The notes below the pieces were generated by a model. The model ran no database searches. It was given only the letters and a program-made list of their open reading frames with translations, and was not told the origin of the DNA. A stretch of DNA of 64,000 nt, from contig JAALGY010000017.1 of assembly GCA_032358165.1 (NCBI GenBank), positions 2,480,001-2,544,000 of the forward strand, read 5' to 3'. Below, piece after piece: positions 25,701 through 38,500 of the stretch. Every line of letters begins with the position of its first letter. Position 1 is the first letter of the stretch. Source of the DNA: Diplosphaera chodatii (taxonomy: Eukaryota; Chlorophyta; Trebouxiophyceae; Prasiolales; Stichococcaceae). Made by a program: the position numbers and the translations under genes.

Positions 25701-27344
25701 GCCAGATCATGCCGCCGATCAGGATGGGCATCGCCTGCAGCACGAAGGGGCGCACAGCAGTCAGCAAACATGACGTCCTGCTGTTGTGATGGCACATGTG
25801 CGGATCTTATGAAAACACTTCTGCACACCACAGACATTGCAGGCAAGCGAGGGGTTTCAAAGCCAGCTGCACACTTACCCAGAAGGCGCGGGTGAAGCCG
25901 TGGGGCGAGCGCAGGATCAGCGCGCGGATGAGGATGAACAGGATGGAGGCCACGATGGCTGCGGGCAGCAGTCACACGCTGGTCAGGGTGGCGCCCAGTG
26001 GGATGTACTTTCGTGTTTGTTGAGGAACGAGACAGGTCTGAATGGCGCAGGCGTCAGCACATGCCATGGACAAATGTGGAGATGCGAACAGGCAGCTGTC
26101 TCGGTGTGTATGGCTAGTAGCAGCTGAGAAAGGAAGAGGTGGCACCTGCGGAGATGGGGGAGCAGACCCAGGACAGGAAGATGACCAGCATGCCCTTGAT
26201 GTAGGGGAAGTTGTCCTGGCTCTGGGACCAGATCACAGAGCCGCCACCGCGCAGCACCAGCGCCATGCCCAGCGTGGCACCGACTACATGTCACACTCAG
26301 TTGACATCAGTTAGCTGGCGTTAGAGCGACTCGAGGTGCAGCAGTGATGGGTGCTGACAAAACCAAAGCATGGTGTGTGACAAGAGACCATGCTTGCAAG
26401 CACATGGAACAGGAGCTTCTTGCAGAGTAGGGAAGCCCTGCACCAGTGGTGTGAGTGGTGGACACGGGCAGGCCCAGGTAGGTGGCGGTGTTGTCCCAGA
26501 TGGCGGCGGTGGCGGCGACGCACATGAAGCCGTACATCAGCAGCAGCGGCGCATTGGTGAATGCGTTGATGTCTGCAATGCCGGACCTGCACAAAGACCA
26601 CTGGCATTACATACTATCATGCATGCATGCCTGCGTATGCGGATGCTCTGGACCAGAGCATTGGAATGTGTGTCTACACACATGCCATGACAGCTTGGGA
26701 TGCCATCTGGCGACTGTCAAGCAGTGAGGCAGAAGGCTGCGCACTTGATGGTGCCTGTCACATTGGCGCCCAGCAGCACGGCACCCAGGAATTCGCACAC
26801 GCCGGCAATGCATACCACCTGCATATATGCACAATGTGTTCACCGTCCCTGCTGGCTACAGCAATGCTTCTAGCATATGCAATCACAAGGAGGAAAGAGC
26901 AACCATCACCAGCTACTGCGCTGCCGTGTCAGAAGATGCAGCTGCCGGTGGGCTGAATGGAGTGCCTGTAACATGCCAACCAGGTGCTGTGCAGGTGCAA
27001 GAGCGTTGCAGGGTCAGAAGGGGCGCACCGCGCCGAGGCTGAGTGCCCGCGAGCCCAGGGATGTGGCGAAGGAGTTGGCCAGGTCATTGGCACCGATGCC
27101 AAAGGCGGCGGCAAAAGCCAGCACCACCGTGACGCCGAAGATCCATGTGTACTGATCTGCACGGACCGCAGCCTCAACGTGAGCAAACCTGACGCAGCGG
27201 GGGACCACCAGGGTTTAGGCGGCTGTGGCAGAGCAGCCTTGCAACAAGGCCGCAGCTTGCGCAACGAGCTGCCATCAGCGCAGCACACTGTGTGGCAACG
27301 CATAGCAATGCACGGGAGAGTGGTGACGCACCAAAGTACGCCAT
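22750..27344 (-). CDS. PHO4-2: PHO4/PiT-family phosphate transporter
   Basis: Inorganic-phosphate symporter of the PHO4 (PF01384-type, TC 2.A.20) family, expected in the plasma membrane. The first exon MAYF plus one base (27344-27332) joins an exon near 27151 to give MAYFDQYTW, followed without interruption by IFGVTVVLAFAAAFGIG and ANDLANSFATSLGSRALS, so introns seen here in the paralogues are missing. Further exons: EFLGAVLLGANVTGTIK, NAPLLLMYGFMCVAATAAIW, GMALVLRGGGSVIWSQSQD, MIWLIVAFIIQTGSKNKTWK then KEYDDSFAVWVG in one exon (25745-25580), KIWRTIFWV, VVHDRAEVFDIKTEALFRYL, SFVHGANDVANAMGPLSGV, SSNISRCLGVQVAKITFAR, LPVSTTQTITGALIAIGLTE and ALGVNSPNRQSIDQIIDAQE. The C-terminus is YNPYPTPGVPGTLVP with stop at 22752-22750. 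Both GAND repeats and both PVSTT motifs are present. No frameshift was seen. PHO4-3 is its closest relative in the array. Confidence 0.87.
24701..24718. repeat. TGCATGCA microsatellite in PHO4-2 intron
   Basis: A short run of alternating ATGC units forms a self-complementary tract inside a PHO4-2 intron. Shorter runs of the same unit recur elsewhere (for example 53187-53203), so it looks like a genome-wide simple-repeat habit. Confidence 0.8.
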
Positions 27345-28751
27345 GGCTGCTAAGTTGAACTGAGGGGACGGCTGGAAGCAGGAAGGGTGCGCCCTTCGAA
27401 CTGCAGCACGCTTGGAATCTCACGACCTGGAGCCATGCAGACGCAGACATCAGGTCATGTCGTTGAGGAATGACAGTGCGGGGTGTGCGGCGTCGCGGCA
27501 ACTGCGCGCGTGGCGTGCTGCACCTGGAGTGACCCTCGGCCGACTGGGCACTGATTGGCACTACCGATCCAGGCACACCCATCAGACAATTACGCGTCCG
27601 GCTTGAAACAGCACGAAACAGAACCAACGCTGGAGCAAACACACCGCAGTCTTGCACAGTGGCAGCACACGAAAGATGCTGCAGACGCGCAATGGTACTG
27701 AAGCCTGGAACGAGCCACACGAACCGGCGGCTACACACGACCAACCTGGGGTCCGCATGCATATTGACAAATGGCATCCATGAGCAGGCTGCCGCTGAAC
27801 ACAGCTGCCATGCAGGCTCAATAGGTCAAACAGCTGCAACGCGCCGCACGCGGACTGCCGAGACGAGTTGCCCTTTCCTGACGAACCAGGCAAGTGCTAC
27901 TACAGGAGGGAATAAACCTTTGGTGGGCACTGCGAGGCTTGCCACCCCAACAGTGTGCAACACAGTGCCAGCTCTCGCCCAAAGCTTCCAAGCGCAGCAC
28001 TTCTGCGACGTAGCAGGAGGGCTGAAACGAAGTCACACGCTTCTGTGAAAAGCACGCCAGCATGTTTCGCCTCACCTGCTGCCCCCGCGTGCGAATCTCG
28101 AGCCCTTCCTACCAGGTCTTGCTACTACGGAAGACGCGGAGCGAAAAGCGGATGTGTGGGAGCTTGACGCGGCCGCCTGACTATATTTCGGAATGTGCGT
28201 TGTGCCAGAGCATCTTTTAGGTAATGCGTGATGCGCCGCCCTGCAGCGCATGATCATCTCCCAGGTGGCACAGTAGGCCAGAAGGCAGATTCCCCATGCC
28301 GTCATGGAGCAGAGCCCCAGAGTCGACCCTGACCTCAACACACTTTGCACGCATCAAGCTTCAACCGAAACTTCACAGCACTATTCCCGCTTGGTTATAT
28401 TAAAGCTTCGGTTCCGCCTTGCTTGAGCCACCGCTGTACCTCCAGCGCTTCCAATGCAATTTTGCAACAAACAAAAGCCATATCGAACCCCCAAATCCCA
28501 GCAGGCGGTAGCAGGCCTGAAGATACTTCGGTGTGTCTGTTTGCCTGTAGCAGCTGCCACGTCGCCCTGCAGCCTTGCTGCAACAGCCTTAGCAGGGCAG
28601 CGCTGCAGCACGACCTGTCGGCCGCCAGCCCTCACGCATGGCAGCGCGAGGAACCCCTAAAACCTTTGTCGTGTATGCGCCAGGTGCTGTACTATACCAT
28701 TGGGCCATGCTGGCAGATACACGTGGCTGACAGCGCTGTCTGTTGTGACGC
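27345..28751. other. Intergenic region, PHO4-2 promoter / PHO4-3 3' side
   Basis: About 1.4 kb between the start of PHO4-2 and the stop of PHO4-3. No protein-like exon was recognised on either strand. It should hold the PHO4-2 promoter near 27345-27900 and the PHO4-3 3' UTR near 28300-28751. No exact GNATATNC site was found here; a near match at 27764 ends in G. Confidence 0.4.
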
Positions 28752-31700
28752 CTAGTTGGCAGGCACCAGGGTGCCGGGGATCTGCACAGCACACAATTCA
28801 TTGCATTGTCAGCAGGCACGGCGTCGACCATGCTGCATGCAGCAGACGAACACTGGCTGCATCAGCTGCCCACAATATAGCACTGGCGTTTGTATGTATG
28901 CAGGTGTCGTTGCAGCATAGTGAAGCAGGGCCAACATAGAGCCTGCTGAGCTGTGCAGCATGTGACGCACCCCTGGGTTGCCCTCCAGGGTCGGGAAGGG
29001 GTTGTAGGCCCTGCGAGATGGAGAGCGGGAGCAGTGTCAGCAAGACGACCATCGCAGGGTACCGAGAGCGCTGTGTGGCACGAACCTGCTGAGTGCGAAT
29101 GGGTCCTACATCACAGCTGCAGCATGACATGCAATGTAGCGACATTGAAGAGAGAGGGCTGCAATTGAGCGCTCACAGCGTGGTGTTGAACTCGCTGATG
29201 AGCGCCTGCGTCAGGTTGACAATCTGCACAGCGGAGCATGACGACACTAGACACAGAGTTCTGAGCTGTTGGTCGGCTGCCGTCACTGTTATTGATGCAA
29301 CATGCATGCACATGACGATGTGCAATGTTTGCGGAAGACGCACTCCGGGCAGAGACGCCTGCTGCAGGTTGAAGATGGCGAAGAAGTCCTCGTTCAGCAG
29401 CTGCAAAACAGGGGCGACACACGTCAGCACCTCAGCCGGTGCTCCACTGAAACAGCACCACAGCATCAGGGGGCCACAGACAGATAGACGGCCGCCTGCC
29501 CCGTCTGCTCACGTCCAGCTGTGCCAGGTTGGTGGTGTCGTCCAGCGGCAGCGCGGTGTACATCTGGTCCAGCAGGTTGTTGCCGGTGACGTTCAGCAGT
29601 TGCTGCGGGGCAGGGGGCGAAAGACTTAACTCTCGGCAAGCAAGCAGGAGGTGCAGATACCACTCAGCACACGCACTACTGCATGACAAGCTTGGACTGC
29701 GCTCACAACATCATGCAGCGTCCGGCAGTACAGCAGGTGCCGCAGCAGGGTACGAGCTGCTGGTCAGCAGCAGCAGCAGCAGCAGCAGAAACACCTCGTT
29801 GGCGCCGATGATCTGGTCAATGGACTGGCGGTTGGGGGAGTTGACGCCCAGCGCCGTAAACAGCGCGCCGAGTGCGCACGCCAGCCCGATGGTGATGACC
29901 CAGCCCGTGAAGATCTGCAGCAGCGGCCACACACCACATCATGAACAGAACAGAGCCCGTTGTGGATGTGTACAGGCTGGTTTCTGAAATGGGGCATCGG
30001 CATGCAGCAGCAACCAGAGCGACGGGTCAGGGTGGAATTCAGTATCGTGTGCGGGAGGTGGTGGTGGCGGCGATGCTTACCCGGAGCACAACCCACCAGT
30101 TGACGCCCTTGAGCCCCTCTGTCAGGCCGATGGCAATCAGCGCGCCGGTGATGGTCTGGGTGGTGGACACCGGCAGGCCTGCATACACATTGTCACCCAT
30201 GGTCAGCAAGCTGCTATGGTACATGCCAAATTGAGACCGTTACACAACGTGACATACAGCAGGAATCGTGCACCACCTCCTTCACAACAGGCTGCAGCAG
30301 CATGCGCACCATAGCGGGAGGCAATGGCGACGGTGATGGCTGTGCCGAACTCGGCGGAGAAGCCGCGCGCAAAGGTGATCTTGGCGACCTCTACACCCAG
30401 GGTCTTGGAGATGTTGCTGGAGAAGAGGGCCAGGCCGAACACGATGCCGATGCCACCAATCACCAGGATCCACTCCTGCACATCCACCTGCACATGCATG
30501 GCAGACAGCAGGTCAGCACTCTGCGGGCAAACCACCGGCACGATGCCAGACTGCAGTCAAGGTCGGGCAGGAGCAACCTGCTGCGTGCACCCAAACATGC
30601 TGTGCAGCAGGTTAAGCTCCACAGCAGGCCACTGGGCTGCTGGCGGTTGGGTACATTACATTAAGCACAGTGAACAGCTCAGCCCTTCTGGGATCGAAGG
30701 ACTGCAGTCACGGCTGCTGCGCACGTTGCTGGAGATCTGGCCGGTCTGCCAGATCTGGTACACGCCGGACAGGGGGCCCATGGCGTTGGCAACATCGTTG
30801 GCGCCGTGCACGAAGGACATGGCGCACGCTGAGAACACCTGCAAGTGAGAGTGCTTGCCTGGAGATATACAACCTTGTTGCCCACACCCACAGCCAGGCG
30901 CTTCACCGCGCAGTCACAGCAGTGGGTGAGCCTCGCATGATTGAATACGATGGATTGTGTTCAACCCCTGGCCATACCTGCAGGTAGCGGAACATGGCCT
31001 CCGTCTTGATGTCGAACACCTCGGCGCGGTCGTGCACCACCTTGGTGCCGCTGCCCTCAACCTTGGACACCGCGTGGATGTCCACGTAGAAGTTCTGCAG
31101 ACGAACAACCCCACAGCGTGGAGGGTCCGCAGGCAGATACCAGCAGCAGGTGCGCCTTCAACATAAAGGTGTACTGCAGTTCGTGTGCTGTACTCTGGCA
31201 CCAAGCTTCGTTGATGTACGGGCTTCGAGGTGAGGCAGTAGCAACACGGCTGACTGCCGGCGGCCTGCACACGCACCCAGAAGATGGTGCGCCAGATCTT
31301 GTTCTGGTGCAGGGATGCGGGGATCTTGGAGGCGATCCAGTGGGTGGGCCCCGAGTGGCTCTCCATCTCCAGCAGCGCCTCCTGCAGTGCCACTGGGTTC
31401 TCGTGCTCCTGGGCCAGCCTGCGTCAGGAGGGTGAAGACGTGCTGAGGGGCGTGCGTCATCTTTTCAGGGCGCACCTACTGGCGTCAGCATGCATGCGGC
31501 ATAAGCCTAGCATGCGCAATTGGGGGCAGCTGACATGCAGCCCCCGAATATGCTGACAAGGCAGCGCTGAGCACGCACAGCACCAAGAGCGTAGTGCACA
31601 GCTGTCCTGTGTCAGCTCATAGCAGGCTCGACTGCGGTGTGAACGTGTGAAAGATGCAAGGTGTCATATCGCAATGTTGTCAGGGGTCAACGAGTGAGCT

Positions 31701-34163
31701 CACTTGTCGATCCGCTCGTGCGCAGTGTTGATGCGCTTCTTCAGGATGGGCATGACGAAGATCTGCAGCACACATGCAAGCCAAACAAATCGTGTTCCAC
31801 TTGCTGCAGACACAGGGCTCGCTGCAGACACCACGCCCGCTGCATTGGGACTGGCGATGAGCTGGCCATGTGAGGCACCGTGTGCCTCTGCAAGGCACTT
31901 AGCTGCAATGGCCTCGCAACAGTGGACTGCTGGACAGGCAGTGAGCCAATGCATATGTCCGGCGGGCGCAGCAGGATCCAGTGGCATCCAACACTCATTC
32001 AGCGGCAGCAGAAGACTTGCCAGCACAAGGAGGGCGACGCCCACGCCGCACACGGCGCCGACCCAGGCAGAGAAGCCATCTGCAGCCAGGTGCAGGAGAA
32101 CATCTGCATCTGACTGCACAGATGTCTGCCAAACACGCACCTGCGTTGCTGGTTCCATGCAACACACTGTGCCACAACGCAAGTGGCTGGACCAGTGACT
32201 TGAGCAGTGTGAGGCATGTGCAGGAAGCATACCGCCAAACTCGCCCCAGGTCTTGTTCTTGGTACCGGTCTGGATGACTGCAGTTGAGACGGAGAACGCC
32301 TCAGTAAGTTTGTTCAAGGCAAGCTTTGTGCTGGTTACGTCGTCTGGGCGCAGGGGGAGGCCATAGAGAGGATGCAGAACGAGAGCAGGGACGCACTGAA
32401 GGCAACGATCAGCCAGATCATGCTGCCGATTAGGATGGGCATCGCCTGCACACCAGGAACACCAGCGTGGTGGGGCGTCAATGCGGCGCTGCCAAGGTTC
32501 TATGCCCAGGCATGCAGCAATGCAGGGGCCCGGCGAGGAGTGGAAACAAGAAGGCGGCGGCTGCCACGGGCTCACCCAGAAGGCGCGCATGAAGCCGTGC
32601 GGCGACCGCAGGATGAGGGCACGGATCATGATGAACAGGATGGAGGACACAATGGCTGCGCATTGATGGGGTGGGTGTCAGCATCAGTCTGTCATGCGGG
32701 TGACAGACTCCACAGGCGCAGGTGCACAAAGGTAGGCGAGCATTACAGAGAGCAGCGGCAGTGATGGATGATAATGACATGATATGATGCCAGCACAAAC
32801 ATGAAAGTCTGCGCCGGTGTGCAGTGGCGGTCGTCACCTGCGGAGATGGGGGAGCAAACCCAGGACAGGAAGATGACCAGCATGCCCTTAATGTAGGGGA
32901 ATGCATCCTGGCTCTGGGACCAGATGACAGACTTGCTCCCGCGCAGCACCAGCGCCATGCCCAGGGTGGCACCGACTGCAGGCACATGGACATTACTGTG
33001 CGTCTGTACCCTGTGGCATTGCGGTAACGTGCATCAGCGCCAAGTGGAGGACTGCTTGCAGACAAGTCAATGCTGCGAAGAGTGACTGCTTTGCGCCTTG
33101 AGAACATCCTCACCAGTGGTGTGGGTGGTGGACACCGGCAGGGACAGGTAGGTGGCGGTGTTGTCCCAGATGGCGGCGGTGGCTGCGACGCACATGAAGC
33201 CGTACATCAGCAGCAGCGGCGCGTTGATGAAGTCGTTGATGTCCGCAATGCCGGACCTGCGAGGCACGAACAGCAGGATGACAGCTCACAACGGGCATGC
33301 ATGCACAGGTGCCCTGCTCCTGAGTAGAATGCGCACATCACGACTCAGTACAATGCATATTCATGAAGTGGATCCACATGCTGCGCACTTGATGGTGCCC
33401 GTCACGTTGGCGCCCAGCAGCACAGCGCCCAGGAATTCGCACACGCCGGCAATGCATACCACCTGTCAGCGGAGAGGAGCAGGCGGTTATGCATCTTGTT
33501 TACCTGCCTCACCATCCAAACAGTCCGTATCACTTGCAGGGCAGCCGTTCATTATGCAGCGTGCGTTGCTCGGTCTGTTGCTGCGTGCAGGCAACGCTGC
33601 GGGGTGGGACGACGCACCATGCCCAGGCTGAGCGCCTTGGAGCCCAGGGACGTCGCGAAACTGCGCGGTACAGAAATGAAGGATTCAAGTCATGATACAC
33701 TACACCTTACAAGGCAGCCCTGGCACCACTGAGACCTGATGCCTAATCCGCATGCACACCTGTTGGCCAGATCATTGGCGCCAATGCCGAATGCAGCGGC
33801 GAAGGCCAGAACCACGGTGACGCCGAAGATCTACAGCCAGCAACAGCGTTCAGCAGCAGAGTTTGTGCCTGCAGGCGACCATGCACATGGGGCTGACGTG
33901 GAGGAGATCCTTGAATCGGCAGAGATGCCCGGCGGCCGCCTTCGTGCACACACGTGCCAGCACTTGCAGAGCAATCCGATGTCTCTGAGCTGGCGACGTT
34001 CCCATTCAAGCGACTAGTCTGTTCCGAATTGAATGTGGCGGTTCAAGGTGTCTCCGGGGCCGCACCACAGCAGCTAGCCCAGCAGCTGCAATGCAACCGT
34101 GCATAACTTCAAAGTGAGGCGTGAACCAAGTCTCACCCAGGTGTACTCGTCAAAGTACGCCAT
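28752..34163 (-). CDS. PHO4-3: PHO4/PiT-family phosphate transporter
   Basis: Third tandem phosphate symporter. The start at 34163 opens MAYFDEYTW, followed by an intron, then IFGVTVVLAFAAAFGIGAN (near 33830-33775). Here the next intron splits the Ser codon of ANDLANS/FATSLGSKALSLG, a position not used by the other copies. Other blocks: EFLGAVLLGANVTGTIK, NAPLLLMYGFMCVAATAAIW, GMALVLRGSKSVIWSQSQD, LILRSPHGFMRAFW, MIWLIVAF joined to IIQTGTKNKTWGEFG across a private 119-bp intron (32396-32278), KIWRTIFWV, YVDIHAVSKVEGSGTKVVHD, SFVHGANDVANAMGPLSGV, SSNISKTLGVEVAKITFAR, and ALGVNSPNRQSIDQIIGANE. The last exon reads IPGTLVPAN with stop TAG at 28754-28752. No frame break was seen. ISKTLGVE differs from ISRCLGVQ in all the other copies. 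Confidence 0.87.
29765..29789. repeat. AGC/CTG microsatellite beside a PHO4-3 donor site
   Basis: About eight AGC units (CTG on the gene strand) lie within the first bases of the intron after SIDQIIGANE, only a few bases beyond the donor GTGTTT. Expansion here could affect use of that splice site. If read through, it would encode poly-Leu. Confidence 0.85.
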
Positions 34164-35504
34164 GTTGACGCCTGTGATGCGGCAGCAAGCCCTTGAAGGC
34201 CTTGGACGACCCTGTCAGCGACCGGGCGGGGCGTTGCGCGTCACGACCACTCCCACCTGCAGGCGTGGCACAGCGCAGCTTTATTGGGCGCCGTCGCAAC
34301 TGCTATCCAGCCTTGGGCGTTCGATCGGGCTTTGAATACTCCCTACGACCGGCGCCTCGGCGACGGCTCGCGTGTTGGTGCAGCTGTGACACATCGGCAT
34401 GACCCCTTCGAAACGGCAGATTGACGGATAGTTCGCATATCGTCGTGCCACGCGCGCGACGACGCACTCTGGCAGGCGAAAATAGCATTAAGACTGTATG
34501 TGGTGACCGTCACACAGTATCAGTGATGCTGTACGTCCGCAATGCGCTTCCCCCCGACGCAAAGTGCATGGAAAGGTGATTGTCACGGCGCGACAGACCA
34601 CTCGTGCGCATGCCAGTTGCCTCAGAAGCCATATCAAATATGCACAAACACTATCAGACACGCTCGGGACAAGCGGCCGTGGCGCGCGCAGCTTGCAGCG
34701 CAATGCCCCGCTCAAGTTTTTGAGGGCAGAAGCCAACCTACTAGCGGGCGCCCGCTTCGGGCCGCAGCCTGTGTCATTGCGTTCCATGCGGTAATGATCA
34801 AACACTTTCGTGCCGCGATCGCGGAGCGTAGTTGCGCCGCCAGCGTGCGCAAAGCGCGTAGCGTCCTTCGAACCTGAACGTACAGCCGTTGGAATGTTGC
34901 TCACAAGGTGTTGTGATCTAGCGCGCTCACCTGAAATACGTGTGACTGATGCTATCTCCGTCGGTTTGCCGCAACGCTGAAGGCTGTCGGGTGTCGCTAT
35001 GAGGACTGGGCGCAGGAGGTTTGGCGTGTGTGTTTTGAGGGAACAAGCATCATTCCCTGCGCAAGAATATCCGTTAAAGTTTTGACGCTCGAAGCTGCAT
35101 TTAAGAAGTTCAGTACCTTGGCTGATCAGGTGTGAGATCAACAGTCAGATCACGAGGTGACCTGGCGACGACAACAACGCGCCTTGTCTGCCACTTCATG
35201 CATGCTTCGCGCGTTGGTGCATGCAGCTGTCGGTTCGTCAAAAGCCCGCAGATTATGCAAACCCTAAGCAAACCAAAACACCCAGATGTCTACTGAGATG
35301 GCGATTGTGTCGAAGAAAAGTTTTGCTGCACAACAGACATGGAAAGGGCCCTTCCGATTCACGAAGAAGCCCGCAAATTGCAACCCCATTGAAATGGGCA
35401 GCTATGCCCGATCTTGTGGGCACACGTAAGTGCCCTTTCTTGTTGATATTGTTAGTGCCTCCATCACACGGGTTGACGTGGCTCATAAATTTGCTGTGTC
35501 TAGC
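34164..35504. other. Intergenic region, PHO4-3 promoter / PHO4-4 3' side
   Basis: About 1.3 kb between the PHO4-3 start and the PHO4-4 stop. The longest open frame (minus strand, 34488-35141, 217 codons) has no recognisable domain and no splice structure like its neighbours, and lies where the PHO4-3 promoter is expected, so it is not called as a gene. Confidence 0.45.
35065..35072. promoter_or_regulatory. P1BS-like site (GNATATNC) upstream of PHO4-3
   Basis: GAATATCC matches GNATATNC, the palindromic site bound by PHR1/PSR1-type MYB regulators of phosphate starvation in plants and green algae. It lies about 900 bp upstream of the PHO4-3 start. One 8-bp match at this distance may well be chance. 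Confidence 0.2.
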
Positions 35505-38500
35505 TTATGCTGTGGCTGGCACCAGGGTGCCGGGCACACCCGGAACTGGATACGGGTTGTACGCCCTACAACGCATCCGATACCATGCTCAGTAGGGGGC
35601 CAACTTGCTTCTGTGACGGCAAGGCGCTCTGGAGAACAGGCTGCTACTATGTCGTCAGTTGCACGGCAGATGGTGCACATCATCAGTAGTAGGGTCTCAC
35701 AGCGTGGTGTTGAACTCGGCGATCAGGGCCTGCGTCAGGTTGACGACCTGCACAGAGAACGCCAGAGCATTAGCAGTGCATGCAGAGGCAATGCATTACT
35801 TTGTGGGCACCCTCAGACGGGTAGTGACGTGCGGCAGGGCATGCTGCAGCTGCATGGGCAGCTCTCACCGGCAGTGTCACCAGCGCCAATGAACAGCTAC
35901 TCACCGAGGGCAGATCAGCCTGTTGCAGGTCAACGACAGCAAAGAAGTCCTCGTTCAAGGTCTGCACATCAGAAAGTCGGTGTCAGTCAGGCTGCTAACT
36001 TGTACAGACGCTCCACCTGCTACCACCTGTGAGGCGGTCACTCAGCATGCAGCAAGCAGTGCAGCAGTTAGCCATGCAGCAGTACGCTACAGGGCAGGTC
36101 CTCAACGCACGTCCAGTCTGTTGGTGTTCTGGTCCAGCGGCGTCGCAGTGTACATCTGGTCCAGCATGTTGTTGCCCGTCACATTCAGCAGTTGCTGCAG
36201 AGGCAGCAGAATGACGTGTCAGATCCTGTGCCTACAGCCAGCACCTTCCAAAGTATGCACACAGCAAAACATGGGGCCTGTCAAGGACTTCAGCAGTCCA
36301 CAGCAGCTGCGGCCTGCGGGCAGTGCTTGAAAGGCACCTGCTGGGCATCGATGATCTGGTCGATTGAGTAGCGGCTGGGGGAGTTGACGCCCAGCGCCAC
36401 AAACAGGGAGCAGATGCCACACGCGAACAGCAGGGTGATCACCCAGCCCGTGAAGATCTGCAGGGAGCGGAACCACACAGCATTGAACCTCGTTGCGTCG
36501 GCAACTCTGCTGGGTTGGAGGTACCAGCACATCTCAATGCCCGGGTGGTGCAGCTGCAAGCACCAACAGGGAACAGAGTGCATTTGGCAGACTGCAACCC
36601 ATCTGCACAGAGCGAGGATCGTCACTGCCACTGCCACTGCTTGCAACCTCCATCTGCAGTCGACAGGGGATGGTGTGCGCACCCGCAGGCACGCCCACCA
36701 GTTGACGCCGTGGATGCCCTCGATCAGGCCAACAGCGATCAGGGCACCGGTGATAACCTGTGTCGTGGACACTGGCAGGCCTGCAAGCGGCCAGGGATTG
36801 CCATGATCAGCATCACAGACTATCAGCTGCACTGAGACGCAGGCAAAACGGTGCAAGCTCATGCTGACGACATGCTATGAGGCAGCTCCAAAGCACTCGA
36901 CAGAAACAACGGCGCTGTAGAGTCTCACCATAGCGGGAGGCGACAGCGACGACAATGGCAGTCGCGAACTCGGCGCAGAAGCCACGGGCGTAGGTGATCT
37001 TGGCGACTTGAACACCCAGGCACCGGGAGATGTTGCTGGAGAACAGGGCCAGGCCGAACACGATGCCAATACCACCAATGACCAGGATCCACTCTGGCAC
37101 TGGCGACTGCAGGGCAGCAGAGGGTGCAACACTCAGAAACTCTGCTGCCCCCAGATGGCATGATCAGCGGATATGCTGCTGTTCAGCCAGTCCAATCAAC
37201 ATGTTTGTTGTGCACACCTGAACGCCCCTGCTGACAGCAGGTCATGGCATCAACAGCACCCAAGAAAGGGCAAGACAGTACTACAGACCACTGATCAGTG
37301 GACCCCTAAAAAGAATCTTTGATCAGTAGCATGGGACCACTTGGGGGTACCGTGTGTCAAATCTCACCGAGCTGGCAACGGCGCCAGTGGACCAGATGGA
37401 GTACACAGCGGCAAGAGGGCCCATGGCATTGGACACATCGTTGGCGCCGTGGGTGAAGGACATGACGCACGCCGAGAACACCTGCACTTGCACACAGGGA
37501 CTCCATTGCCGTCCAGTCGCCAGATGAAGATGCATCTTCAGCCCAGGCATGAATGCTGTGCTCCAGCGCACTGCAGCAGGTCACATGGACACGGACCATG
37601 CACGTCGTGGCCAGGGCGGTTGTATGACGGCAGCAGGGTGTGCTGTGTGCCACTGAACAACACCAATTCTGACCGCAATAAAGGGAGCTTTCAGCAGGCA
37701 TTGAGCAGTCACCTGGAGGTAACGGAACAGCATCTCGGTCTTGATGTCGAACACCTCTGCACGGTCGTGCACCACCTTGGTGGAGGTGCCTTCGGTCTTG
37801 GCATCGGCGTGGATGTCCTGGTAGAAGTTCTGCAGGCAAGCAACAGAATATCTGGTCAGCGGCAGGAATCCTGCTCAGGTAGGTCGCACATTGGGGCGGC
37901 AGATCTGCGCCAGCCCCGGGGGCAATGCAGTAGGTATGCTACACAGTCCGATGGCTGACGGGGCCAGCATGCAGCTGGAGGCCGGCAGGGAGGCCAGTGA
38001 GGTGTGCTGGACGCGGTGAGCGGCGCACCCAGAAGATGGTGCGCCAGATCTTGGAGCCGCTGATGGAGGTGGGGATCTTGGAGCCGATCCAGTGGGAGGG
38101 GCCCTGGTCCTTCTCCATCTCGACCAGCGCGTCCTGCAGCGCCACCGGGTTGTCGCCTTGGTCCTTGGCAAGCCTGCCCAAGGGAGAACGCCATATCATG
38201 TCAGCAGATATCCAGCAAAATCAGGGCTGAAATGATCACTGTACCTTGCTTAGACACAGCCGTGAGTCCACATACGTAGCCAGATCAGGCATGCAGTGGG
38301 GTGACGCACTTGTCGATGGTCTCGAAGGCGCGGTCGATGCGCTTCTTCAGCAGCGGCATGATCAGCGCCTACATCGATAACGGCATGTGAGCAGGAAGTT
38401 CAGCAGCCAGCGGCTTTCTGAATTCATGGCTGACTGGCAGGTCTTGGCGACACCCTGGACGCCGGTTGCGGAGGCGTGCAACAGCTGCCGAGCACAACAG

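Noticed and set aside
34488..35141. 217-codon minus-strand open frame upstream of PHO4-3
   Set aside because: No recognisable domain, no splice structure like the neighbouring genes, and it occupies the expected PHO4-3 promoter. Probably a chance frame.
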